Shown here: positions 49,816 to 56,876 of the stretch, in pieces
Layout of the letters: every line of letters starts with the position of its first letter
Numbering within the stretch: the first letter of the stretch is position 1
DNA from: Candidatus Intestinimonas merdavium
Lineage (GTDB): Bacteria > Bacillota > Clostridia > Oscillospirales > Oscillospiraceae
Length of the DNA stretch: 63,344 nucleotides
Direction of reading: 5' to 3'
NCBI GenBank assembly: GCA_019115785.1
Contig: DXCX01000075.1
Span: forward strand, 1 to 63,344
Made by a program: the position numbers and the translations under genes
Notes under the pieces: generated by a model
Told to the model about the DNA's origin: nothing
The model's input: the letters and a program-made list of their open reading frames with translations, nothing else
Database searches by the model: none

Positions 49816-50682
49816 TTATGGAATGCTGGCGATGGTGGAGATGCACCAGAGGGGCGCTCCCGAGCTGCGGGTACGGGAGAGCTCATCGATGATGAGCTGG
49901 GGGTCCCAGGCGGTGAGGCTGCGCTCCCGGCTGTTTGGGTCGGCCACCAGAACGGTCCCCTCCAGGGTCAGCCCCCGGAGGAGGATGAAATGTCCGCTGG
50001 AGGTAAAGTGTCCTTTGGTCATCAGAGCGACGAAGAGCTGTCCGGAGGCCAGCGCCTGGGTGAGGGCGTCCGCCGTGAGGTCGGTCCAGGAGGTGGCCTC
50101 CAGCCCGTAGGCGGAGGCCGCGGCCTGGATCAGGCTGTTGTAGGAGCCGCTGCCCGGCGCGCAGAAGCCCGATTCATAGGCCCACCGGGCCATGGCGGCC
50201 GGGTCTACCGTCTGGCCGGTGAGGCTGGAGACCACCATGGACATGGCGGTGGGACCGCAGCCGTATCCGCCGATGTCATCCGGCCCATAGGGGGAGGAGG
50301 CCCAGGGCTCCTCTCCCTGATTGAAGTAGACGATCTCCACATTGCCGCCTGTGAGGATATCCTCCCCACCTCTCTGGACAAACTCTGTAATGGTGGGGTC
50401 CTCTCGGGGCCGGGTATTCTCCAGAGCCGGGGCGCCTGCCAGCTGTTCCACCGGGACCTCCTCCTCTTCGGGCGGGGCGGGGATGCGCTGGACAGCTTCC
50501 TCCAGTAGGGCGGTGCCGGCGGAATGGAGCCGCTCCACGGCGGCAGTCACTGGCGCCGTCAGGCGCTCAAAGAGTTCGGGCGCCGCGAAACGGCACACCA
50601 GCAGCTCCGCGCCTGTGATACACAACAGGGCCAGGCACACCAGCAGCAGAATATTCTTGCCGGGACCATGTTTGGATGACAA
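49816..50682 (-). CDS. Membrane-anchored C39-like cysteine peptidase
   Basis: A 288-residue protein with an N-terminal signal anchor (about 11-33), a Glu/Pro-rich stretch (about 70-95) and a papain-like C39_2-type domain (about 115-285). Candidate catalytic residues are Cys142 in GYGCGPTAMSMV, His231 in TSSGHFILLRG and Asp248 in VADPNS. Such proteins act outside the membrane on peptides or wall-linked substrates. I chose the TTG at 50680-50682, 6 bases after GAGGTG; no ATG fits. The same frame stays open far upstream only as an antisense shadow of the FtsA-like gene. It diverges from the ABC/FtsA-like operon and has an extended -10 promoter. Confidence 0.85.
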   Translation of the reverse strand: MSSKHGPGKNILLLVCLALLCITGAELLVCRFAAPELFERLTAPVTAAVERLHSAGTALLEEAVQRIPAPPEEEEVPVEQLAGAPALENTRPREDPTITEFVQRGGEDILTGGNVEIVYFNQGEEPWASSPYGPDDIGGYGCGPTAMSMVVSSLTGQTVDPAAMARWAYESGFCAPGSGSYNSLIQAAASAYGLEATSWTDLTADALTQALASGQLFVALMTKGHFTSSGHFILLRGLTLEGTVLVADPNSRERSLTAWDPQLIIDELSRTRSSGAPLWCISTIASIP

Positions 50683-50719
50683 ATAAAACACCTCGAAGAT
50701 TTGGATTGCATTTGTACCG

Positions 50720-50728
50720 ATTATAGCA
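50720..50728 (-). promoter_or_regulatory. Extended -10 promoter for the C39-like peptidase gene
   Basis: TGCTATAAT on the minus strand combines a perfect TATAAT with the upstream TG of an extended -10. No clear -35 is seen. It would start transcription about 30 bases before the TTG start. Confidence 0.5.
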
Positions 50729-50766
50729 GATATTTTTGCGGTTGTACACAGAAAGAGGGACGCCGG

Positions 50767-51501
50767 ATGCCTGAGATACGCCTGGAAGGGATCACCAAAT
50801 TCTATAAGCAGGAGAAGCGTCAGATCGCGGCCATCCGGGATGTGGACCTCACGGTCAGGCAGGGGGAATTCCTTTTTGTGACGGGGAGCAGCGGCGCGGG
50901 GAAGTCTACGCTGCTGCGGGTCATCACCGGGGACCTCCAGCCCAGCCGTGGGGCCGTGTACCTGGACGGTATCAGCCGCACGCCGCTCTCCAGAAGGTTC
51001 CGGGAGCGGACCATGTTCGGCTATGTGCCCCAGATCTCCCAACTGATGCGGCGGCGCACCATTCGGGAGAACCTGGCCGCCATCGCCATGATCAAGGGCG
51101 GGAGAAAGCATGGGCCGGTGAGGGAACGGGTTCATAAGGTCCTGGCTATGGTGGGGCTGCTGGGGGTGGAGGACCGCTATCCGGTGGAGCTCTCCCAGGG
51201 GGAGTGCCGCCGGGTGGAGCTGGCCCGGGCCATCATCAACAGCCCTGCGGTGCTGGTGCTGGACGAACTGACCGCCAATCAGGATGAGGATACCATCTGG
51301 GACCTCTTTCACCTGCTGGAGGAACTCAACCACCGGGGGACCACGGTGATCATGGCCACCCACGCGAAGCCCTTTGTCAATATGCTGCGCAAACGGGTGG
51401 TCACCCTGGTGGACGGCCGGGTCTTCGCCGATGTGGAGAAGGGCCGGTATGGCGATGTGGTGGGCCGCCCGGCGGCCCATCCGGAAGGAAAGGAACGATA
51501 G
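50767..51501 (+). CDS. FtsE-like ABC transporter ATPase (orphan)
   Basis: A 244-residue ATPase close to FtsE/LolD in layout. Walker A is TGSSGAGKST (39-48), the Q-loop lies near YVPQISQLMRRRTIREN, the signature is LSQGE (142-146) instead of LSGGQ/E, Walker B is VLVLDELTA (162-170) with Leu where most have Pro, and the switch His is in IMATHAK. Only the nucleotide-binding half is encoded; no FtsX-like permease is adjacent. The next gene encodes an FtsA-like protein, suggesting a division or envelope role. ATG 50767 follows AGAGGGACGCCGG. Whether it hydrolyses ATP is not settled by sequence, but the key Lys and Asp/Glu remain. Confidence 0.88.
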   Translation: MPEIRLEGITKFYKQEKRQIAAIRDVDLTVRQGEFLFVTGSSGAGKSTLLRVITGDLQPSRGAVYLDGISRTPLSRRFRERTMFGYVPQISQLMRRRTIRENLAAIAMIKGGRKHGPVRERVHKVLAMVGLLGVEDRYPVELSQGECRRVELARAIINSPAVLVLDELTANQDEDTIWDLFHLLEELNHRGTTVIMATHAKPFVNMLRKRVVTLVDGRVFADVEKGRYGDVVGRPAAHPEGKER

Positions 51502-51516
51502 AAAGGCGGGAAGGAC

Positions 51517-53457
51517 ATGGCGGATACGAAGGTACCCGGCGGGGTCCAGACAGAGGATCTGATCTATGCCCTGGACGTGGGGACCAGAAGCGTCATCGGC
51601 ATGGTGGGCAGGGCGGAGAATGGCCGGGTCCGGGTGCTGGCGGTGGAGAAGCAGCCGCACCCCAAGCGGGCCATGCTGGACGGCCAGATCGAGGACATTG
51701 CCCAGGTGTCCCAGGTGGTGGGGCAGGTCACCCGCCGTTTGGAGGAGCGCATGGGGCTGAAGCTGGAGCGGGCCTGCGTGGCGGCGGCCGGCCGGGCGCT
51801 GCGCACCGAGCAGGGCCACGGCACTCTGGAGCTGTCCGAGCCCGGGAAGCTGGGGGAGGAGCAGCTGGGGCAGCTGGAGGCGTCGGCTGTGGCCGACGCG
51901 GAGCGGCACCTCCGGGAGGGAGAGGACCAGGAGCAGCGGCTGTTCCTGGTGGGCTACACGGTCACCCAATTTCTCTTGGACGGCTACCCCATGATCAGCC
52001 TGCTGGGCCATACCGGCCGGAGCATAGAGGCGAATGTAGTGGCCACCTTCCTGCCCGGCGAGGTGGTGGACAGCCTGTACGCGGTGCTGCGGGAGGCCGG
52101 ACTGGAGGTGGCCAGTCTGACACTGGAGCCCATCGCCGCCCTCAACGCCGCCATCCCTGCCGAGCTGCGGCTGCTGAACCTTGCCCTGGTGGACATTGGC
52201 GCCGGTACCTCCGACATCGCCATTTGCCGGGAGGGCAGCGTGGTGGGCTATACCATGGCCACCGTGGCGGGGGATGAGATCACCGAAGCGCTCATGCGCA
52301 GCTATTTGGTGGATTACCGCACCGCGGAGGAGATGAAAGCGGCTCTGGGCCGGAATGAAAAGGTCACCTTCACCGACATTCTGGGCATGGAACAGACCTG
52401 CAGCGCGGAGGAGGTCTTGGCGGCCACCGCCGATGCCGGGCAAGCCCTGGTGGATGAAGTGGCCGCTCGGGTCCTGGAGCTCAACGGCGGCGCCCCTTCC
52501 GCCCTCTTTCTGGCCGGCGGCGGCAGCAAGCTCTCCTCGCTGCGGGAGAAGATGGCTCAGGCCCTGGGTATGGACCCCCGGCGGGTGGCACTGGCGGGGG
52601 CGCACTTCAAGGCCAGCGCCTTTTCTGACGCGGTGGAGCTGGAGGACCCGGAGTATACCACTCCGCTGGGTATCGCCGTGTCGGCGGGATTGGGGCTCAT
52701 CAGCGACAGCTACCGCATCCTGCTCAATGGCCGGCCTGCAAAGCTCTTCCGAAATGGCCGCCTGACCCTGCTGGACCTCCTGATGATGAACGGATACGGC
52801 TACCGGGATCTGTTGGGCCGCAATGGGAAGAGTGTGGTGCTGGACGTGGACGGAAAACGTGTGGTCTTCCATGGAGAGCCCTCCCAGCCCGCTGTCCTGG
52901 TGGTCAACGGGGCGCCGGCCAGGCCCTCCGATGTGATCCATGCCGGGGATAAGATCCAGTTTATCCCGGCTCAGGCCGGTGTGGACCGGAAGGTACTGGT
53001 CAGGGAGGTGCTGGAGCGTCTGGATGTTGCCCGGCTTTTGGCCGATGGGACGCCTCTGGACCCGGACCAGGAGGTGCCGGTGGGCATCCGGCTGACCACT
53101 GGTACCGTGCCGCCGGCAAGAGAGCCGGAACAGCCGCCCACAAAGCCGGAGCCCTCGGCGGGAGCGGCGGAGCTACCGCTCAGAGCGTCAGCCCCGCCGG
53201 TCCGGCAGCCGGAGCCGCCGGCAAGGGAGCCGGAGCCCCCCATGAGGGCCATGCGGCTGACCCTCAATGACCGGGAGCTGTGGCTGACCCCAAAGCCGGA
53301 TGGCAGCCCCTACTATCTCATGGATCTCCTGGAGCGCTCCGGCATTGATTTTGAGCACCTGGACCGCCAGGTGCGTCTGGCGGTCAACGGGCAGTCCGGC
53401 GCCTTTCAGCAGGTGCTCCGGCCCGGCGACCGGGTGGAGATCCGATATGAAACGTAA
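51517..53457 (+). CDS. FtsA-like actin-fold protein with C-terminal ubiquitin-like modules
   Basis: A 646-residue protein. Residues 1 to about 400 follow the FtsA actin fold: phosphate-1 IYALDVGTRSVIGMV, a 1C-like insert, phosphate-2 LALVDIGAGTSDIAI and adenosine motif LFLAGGGSKL. FtsA usually ends near 420 with an amphipathic helix; here the protein continues. One beta-rich module spans about 405-485 (ILLNGRPAKLFRNGRLTLLD ... GDKIQFIP). A Pro/Glu linker follows (about 530-580), and a last module of about 65 residues (LTLNDRELWL ... GDRVEIRYE) has a ubiquitin/ThiS-like rhythm. Canonical FtsA is expected elsewhere next to ftsZ. The ATG follows GGCGGGAAGGAC. It overlaps the lipoprotein gene by 11 bases. 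Confidence 0.82.
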   Translation: MADTKVPGGVQTEDLIYALDVGTRSVIGMVGRAENGRVRVLAVEKQPHPKRAMLDGQIEDIAQVSQVVGQVTRRLEERMGLKLERACVAAAGRALRTEQGHGTLELSEPGKLGEEQLGQLEASAVADAERHLREGEDQEQRLFLVGYTVTQFLLDGYPMISLLGHTGRSIEANVVATFLPGEVVDSLYAVLREAGLEVASLTLEPIAALNAAIPAELRLLNLALVDIGAGTSDIAICREGSVVGYTMATVAGDEITEALMRSYLVDYRTAEEMKAALGRNEKVTFTDILGMEQTCSAEEVLAATADAGQALVDEVAARVLELNGGAPSALFLAGGGSKLSSLREKMAQALGMDPRRVALAGAHFKASAFSDAVELEDPEYTTPLGIAVSAGLGLISDSYRILLNGRPAKLFRNGRLTLLDLLMMNGYGYRDLLGRNGKSVVLDVDGKRVVFHGEPSQPAVLVVNGAPARPSDVIHAGDKIQFIPAQAGVDRKVLVREVLERLDVARLLADGTPLDPDQEVPVGIRLTTGTVPPAREPEQPPTKPEPSAGAAELPLRASAPPVRQPEPPAREPEPPMRAMRLTLNDRELWLTPKPDGSPYYLMDLLERSGIDFEHLDRQVRLAVNGQSGAFQQVLRPGDRVEIRYET

Positions 53458-54205
53458 AAAGGATGTGGCGGTTTTGAACCGATGGAAGAAGCGATTGCCT
53501 CTGCTGGGCCTTGGGCTGCTGCTGACCCTGACAAGCTGCGGCGGCGGAGAGAAGATGCCGGAGGCCTATGCGGTGGGGGAGGACAGCATGCCCGCTCTGG
53601 GTACGGTGGGCGTCCCAGGCGCGGAGGGGACCACCTTTGCCGCGGAGGAGAGCGAGGACGGGAGCACCATTACCTATGTATATAGTGGTCTGGTCTCCGG
53701 CAACAAGGAGGCGGAGATCTATGTGGACGCCCTGACGGCGGATGGCAGCTGCTCGGTGATCGATGAGTCGGGCATCATTCAGGACCCGCCGGACTTCTCC
53801 GCGGAGGAGGGCAGTGTCCTGGTGGGAAAGAACACCCAGGCGGAGGACGGTATTTTGGAGGTCGGACTCCAGTGGACGGCCGACAGCTGCACGGTGACCG
53901 TGTCGGTGGCGGAGGGACTCCAGGTGTCAGAGCCTCAGCCCAAGCCTTCCCTGAATGTGACCCAGGCGGTGGGTACCATTGAGTCCATGTCCCCGTCCAG
54001 CCTGGGCCTACAGGGCACATCCATGTCGGAGTATTACGTCTATCCCCAGGAGGGCTACGTGCTGGTGGATGGCCAGACCTGCTATCAGCTGTCTGTCTAT
54101 AACAAGGAGCACTCCATTCAGGAGACCTGTATGCTCTCCCTGGATGGCCAGAACCTCTACCGCCTGAACCAGGAGACTGGGCAGGTGGAGCAGCTGAAGG
54201 GATAA
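53447..54205 (+). CDS. Lipoprotein of unknown function
   Basis: A 252-residue predicted lipoprotein. The signal sequence after MKRKKD ends in the lipobox LTSC (GLLLTLTSC, Cys about 31). The rest is Glu/Asp/Ser/Thr-rich and beta-strand-rich with no family I can name. A later segment contains YYVYPQEGYVLVDGQTCYQL. The ATG overlaps the end of the FtsA-like gene, so ABC-ATPase, FtsA-like protein and lipoprotein are probably one coupled operon, linking the inner and outer faces of the membrane. A good terminator follows. Confidence 0.8.
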   Translation: MKRKKDVAVLNRWKKRLPLLGLGLLLTLTSCGGGEKMPEAYAVGEDSMPALGTVGVPGAEGTTFAAEESEDGSTITYVYSGLVSGNKEAEIYVDALTADGSCSVIDESGIIQDPPDFSAEEGSVLVGKNTQAEDGILEVGLQWTADSCTVTVSVAEGLQVSEPQPKPSLNVTQAVGTIESMSPSSLGLQGTSMSEYYVYPQEGYVLVDGQTCYQLSVYNKEHSIQETCMLSLDGQNLYRLNQETGQVEQLKG

Positions 54206-54215
54206 AAAGAGAAAC

Positions 54216-54250
54216 ATGGAGGAGGTCCGGCTGGACCTCCTCCATTTTTT
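54216..54250 (+). terminator. Intrinsic terminator after the lipoprotein gene
   Basis: ATGGAGGAGGTCC (54216-54228) pairs perfectly with 54233-54245 around loop GGCT and runs into TTTTTT. Confidence 0.93.
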
Positions 54251-54279
54251 CTGAAAAGCAACGGCCTTCCGCTCTGGGC

Positions 54280-55138
54280 TCATCCGAGAAGGGCGGACAG
54301 GTCCAGCATGGCCTGTGTCTCCTTGGCGCCGAGATCGGCCAGGATCTGGGTCTGGGCCTGGATGGCGGCCTGATAGACGGCGATCTCCTGGGAGAAGTCG
54401 CCGCCGTCCTCCTCATAGCGGACAAAGAGGCTGCGGGTGGCGGCGTCCACGTCGGCCTTGGTGAAGCCGATGTCGGTGCCCCAGTAGAGATTGTCCTGGT
54501 TGTCCGCGCCCCAGAGCATGTCGTCCTGGATGGCGATGACCTCGGGGGAGAAGTACATGGCGTACCACTCCAGCACGTTGTTCACCGTCCAGGCGTACTC
54601 GTCCACATAGGTATAGGTCTGGTATCCATCGGTGAGAACGCCGTCGGGGAAGCAGCCCTCGGGGTCGGGGGAGTAGGGGTACTCGTTGGCGAAGTAGTCC
54701 AGCATGGCGTACATCTCGGGGGCGGAGTAGGTGCTGGTGTAGGTGCTGAACTCGTAGGCGGGCAGCTCGAAGTTGAGGAAGGCCAGGGTCTTGCCCACCC
54801 ACTCGGGGTGAACATGGTTGATCATCTCCCAGGCGCCCACGGTCCAGTCGTACTGGGTGTAGGAGGAGCCCCACTCCTCGGCGCCGTGGAGGCAGAAGAC
54901 AATGTCGTTTTCGGGCTGGTAGCCGGAGTCGATCATGGCCTTCGCCATGGCCAGCACCAGGCCCACGGCGCAGTTGTCGTCCTGGAAGCCGGTGAAGTGG
55001 ACGTCATAATGGCCGCCCACGATGATCTGATAGTCGGAGGATCTGCCCGGGATGCGGCCCATGATATTGTAGGTGGTGCCGTCCTCGGATACCTCGTTGT
55101 CCACCACCAGGGTGGCGGTGACGGGGCCGTTTACCGGC
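54280..55138 (-). pseudogene. 5'-truncated M28-family zinc peptidase remnant
   Basis: The frame encodes the catalytic part of an M28 aminopeptidase: metal-site VGGHYDVHF and FQDDNCAVG, the general-base pair in HGAEEWGS, and a C-terminal helical tail. The usual second aspartate site (a NLD-type strand) reads FLNFELPA. A signal peptide and the N-terminal (often PA-containing) half are missing. Similarity fades at about 55138. The frame beyond, to 55188, is the terminator hairpin of the acetyltransferase gene, not peptidase sequence. A GTG at 55188 could start translation but has no ribosome binding site. I read this as a deletion that removed the 5' half and promoter. If it is a frame extension in a working gene, it would be about 302 residues. 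Confidence 0.7.
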
Positions 55139-55160
55139 GGGGAGGCGCGCCCGGAGACAG

Positions 55161-55193
55161 AAAAAGGCGGCGCGCCGGAGAAGCGCACCGCCT
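55161..55193 (-). terminator. Terminator of the sugar O-acetyltransferase operon
   Basis: On the minus strand AGGCGG-type arms (55165-55175 with 55183-55193, one mismatch) form a hairpin with a 7-base loop, followed by TTTTT (55161-55165). It lies 37 bases after the acetyltransferase stop and abuts the peptidase remnant. Confidence 0.8.
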
Positions 55194-55230
55194 GTGAAAG
55201 GAAAATGCAAGTATTTTTTTCGTGGTCCCG

Positions 55231-55809
55231 TCACGGCTGGACCCGGTCGGCCTCAGTGATGGGGCGCAGCACCCGGCAGGGGTTCCCGGCGGCCACCACC
55301 CCGGGGGGGATGTCATGGGTGACCACGCTCCCCGCCCCGATGACGCTGCCGCTGCCTATGGTGACGCCCGGAAGGATCACCACGTTCCCTCCCAGCCAGA
55401 CGTCGTCCCCCAGGGTGATGGGGAGGGCCCGCTCCAATCCCTGGGCGCGCTGGACGGCGTTCAGGGGGTGGTTGGCGGTGTAGAGCCCGCAGCTGGGGCC
55501 CAGAAAGCAGTTCCTTCCCAAAGTGATGGGGGCGCCGTCCATGAGATAGACCCCGTGGTTGAGGAAGCTGCCCGCTCCGATGCGGCAGTTGGAGCCGTAA
55601 TCGGTGTAGAAGGGGGAGAGGATGGTGACGCCCTCTCCCAGATCGGGAATCAGGGCCCGGAGCAGGGCGCCGCGCCGCTCCGCGTCTCCCGGCGCCGCGG
55701 CGTTGAAGGCGGCGCACAGCTCCTCCGCCTTGGTCCGGGCGGCGAGGAGCTCCGGGTCAAAGTTGGCGTCATACCAGAGGCCGGCGGCCATTTTTTCCTG
55801 TTCTGTCAT
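55231..55809 (-). CDS. Sugar O-acetyltransferase (Maa/LacA/NodL family)
   Basis: A 192-residue left-handed beta-helix acetyltransferase. The N-terminal MTEQEKMAAGLWYDANFDPE helix region is typical of the Maa group, and the C-terminal hexapeptide repeats include ITLGDDVWLGGNVVILPGVT and IGSGSVIGAGSVV. The catalytic His lies in LYTANHPLN. It moves acetyl from acetyl-CoA to sugar hydroxyls; the exact sugar is not readable. AAGGAGAA precedes the ATG. The start is 13 bases from lysO, so it may be in one transcript with the lysine exporter genes though the functions look unrelated. Confidence 0.93.
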   Translation of the reverse strand: MTEQEKMAAGLWYDANFDPELLAARTKAEELCAAFNAAAPGDAERRGALLRALIPDLGEGVTILSPFYTDYGSNCRIGAGSFLNHGVYLMDGAPITLGRNCFLGPSCGLYTANHPLNAVQRAQGLERALPITLGDDVWLGGNVVILPGVTIGSGSVIGAGSVVTHDIPPGVVAAGNPCRVLRPITEADRVQP

Positions 55810-55822
55810 ACTGTGATTCTCC

Positions 55823-56416
55823 TTACAGGTTCATAATGAGGGGGACCAATACGGGCACGGCAAAGGATAGGATCACCCCGGAGACAAAGGAGTAGATGGT
55901 GATGCGCTCGTGGGTGGCCCCCACCACCACAGGGAGCACCGTGTCCATGGCGGCGGCGCCGGGGAGGGCGACACATTCAATAAAGCCCAGGCGCTTGGCC
56001 ACAATGGGGATGAGAAGGATGGAGCCCACCTCCCGCATGACGTTGGAGAGAAAGGCCACGGCGGAGAGGCTGGCGGAGTAGGGGGAGAGGAGCATGGGGG
56101 CCAGGGAGTACCAGCCGAAGCCGGCGCTGGCGGCGACGGTCTCCCGGAGGCTGAGGGGGAGCAGGAGGCTCCCCAGGGCGGCAAAGCCCAGGGTGCCCGC
56201 CGCCGCGGCCACGGGAATGAGGAGCACCCTGACTCCGGCGTCCCTGATGTCCCGCCAGACGTTTCCCTGCCTGCCCATGTCCACCCCCACCAGGAAGAGG
56301 ATGAGACACAGTCCCACGGTGATGAGGGTGCCGCAGTGCTCGGCCAGAGCCTGGGGCACAAAGAGGTAGCCGGCGGCGATCCCACCCAGCACGGCGCCAA
56401 TGATCCAGCCGGTCAT
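55823..56416 (-). CDS. LysO-type lysine exporter, C-terminal part
   Basis: A 197-residue membrane protein with about six hydrophobic segments. It matches the longer C-terminal domain of the LysO (DUF340) L-lysine exporter, with conserved LCLILFLVGVDMGR, FGWYSLAPMLLSPYSA and LPGAAAMDTVLPVVVGAT. E. coli LysO is one chain of about 300 residues; here the first and second parts are separate genes that overlap by ATGA. The two proteins probably work as a complex. Substrate by family is lysine (and the analogue thialysine); not tested here. Confidence 0.88.
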   Translation of the reverse strand: MTGWIIGAVLGGIAAGYLFVPQALAEHCGTLITVGLCLILFLVGVDMGRQGNVWRDIRDAGVRVLLIPVAAAAGTLGFAALGSLLLPLSLRETVAASAGFGWYSLAPMLLSPYSASLSAVAFLSNVMREVGSILLIPIVAKRLGFIECVALPGAAAMDTVLPVVVGATHERITIYSFVSGVILSFAVPVLVPLIMNL

Positions 56417-56760
56417 ACCTCCTCCACCTCCTCCCCCCGCGCCTCCCGCTGGGAGACGGTACGGCCCTGCCGGTCCAGTCCCAGGAGACGCCGGACCAGG
56501 GTGACGGCCAGCAGGGAGCCGGCCAGGGCAAATACGGTGATGACCAGAGCGGAGAGTCCGATCTCACCCAGGGAGGAGATGACCTTGTCGTCGGCGCCGA
56601 TCTCCACCCCCAGGATGGCGATGAGGACGATGAGGGCGACAAACTGGAGCCGGCCCAGCCAGGGGAGCGTCCGGCTGCGGACCGACCTGCGGGAGCCCAC
56701 AAGGATGCCCAGGGCCAACATTCCGATGTAGAGGAGCAGACTGAAATCCATATACTGCAC
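56413..56760 (-). CDS. LysO-type lysine exporter, N-terminal part
   Basis: A 115-residue protein with three hydrophobic segments (about 5-22, 37-53 and 68-90) and a charged C-terminal tail. It matches the short N-terminal half of LysO (LYIGMLALGILVGSRR, then LVALIVLIAILGVEIGADD-like segment). The GTG at 56758-56760 was chosen because AGGAGG lies 7 bases upstream; an ATG three codons later lies too far. The stop overlaps the next start (ATGA), which supports coupled, equal production of the two halves. Confidence 0.85.
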   Translation of the reverse strand: MQYMDFSLLLYIGMLALGILVGSRRSVRSRTLPWLGRLQFVALIVLIAILGVEIGADDKVISSLGEIGLSALVITVFALAGSLLAVTLVRRLLGLDRQGRTVSQREARGEEVEEV

Positions 56761-56876
56761 GGCGGTGCCTCCTGTTCTTTGGATGGGGTGATCATTGTGA
56801 GGGAACGTCTTTTTGTTCCCGGAAAATCAAGTACCAGATACAATCTGGGATTGCAAGAGGAGGGGGGCCCTCTCCG

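Noticed and set aside
49754-50110. Small plus-strand gene after the FlgN-like gene
   Set aside because: It runs over the terminator and antisense to the C39-like peptidase, with no ribosome binding site or known domain.
50683-52941. Extension of the C39-like peptidase frame to a 1041-codon protein
   Set aside because: The upstream part is antisense to the ABC ATPase and FtsA-like genes. A TTG with a good ribosome binding site and a signal anchor marks the true start.
56802-56821. Hairpin GGGAAC/GTTCCC before lysO as lysine riboswitch or terminator
   Set aside because: It is a single 6-bp stem without T tract. The many-stem core of a lysine riboswitch cannot fit in the 116-base gap.
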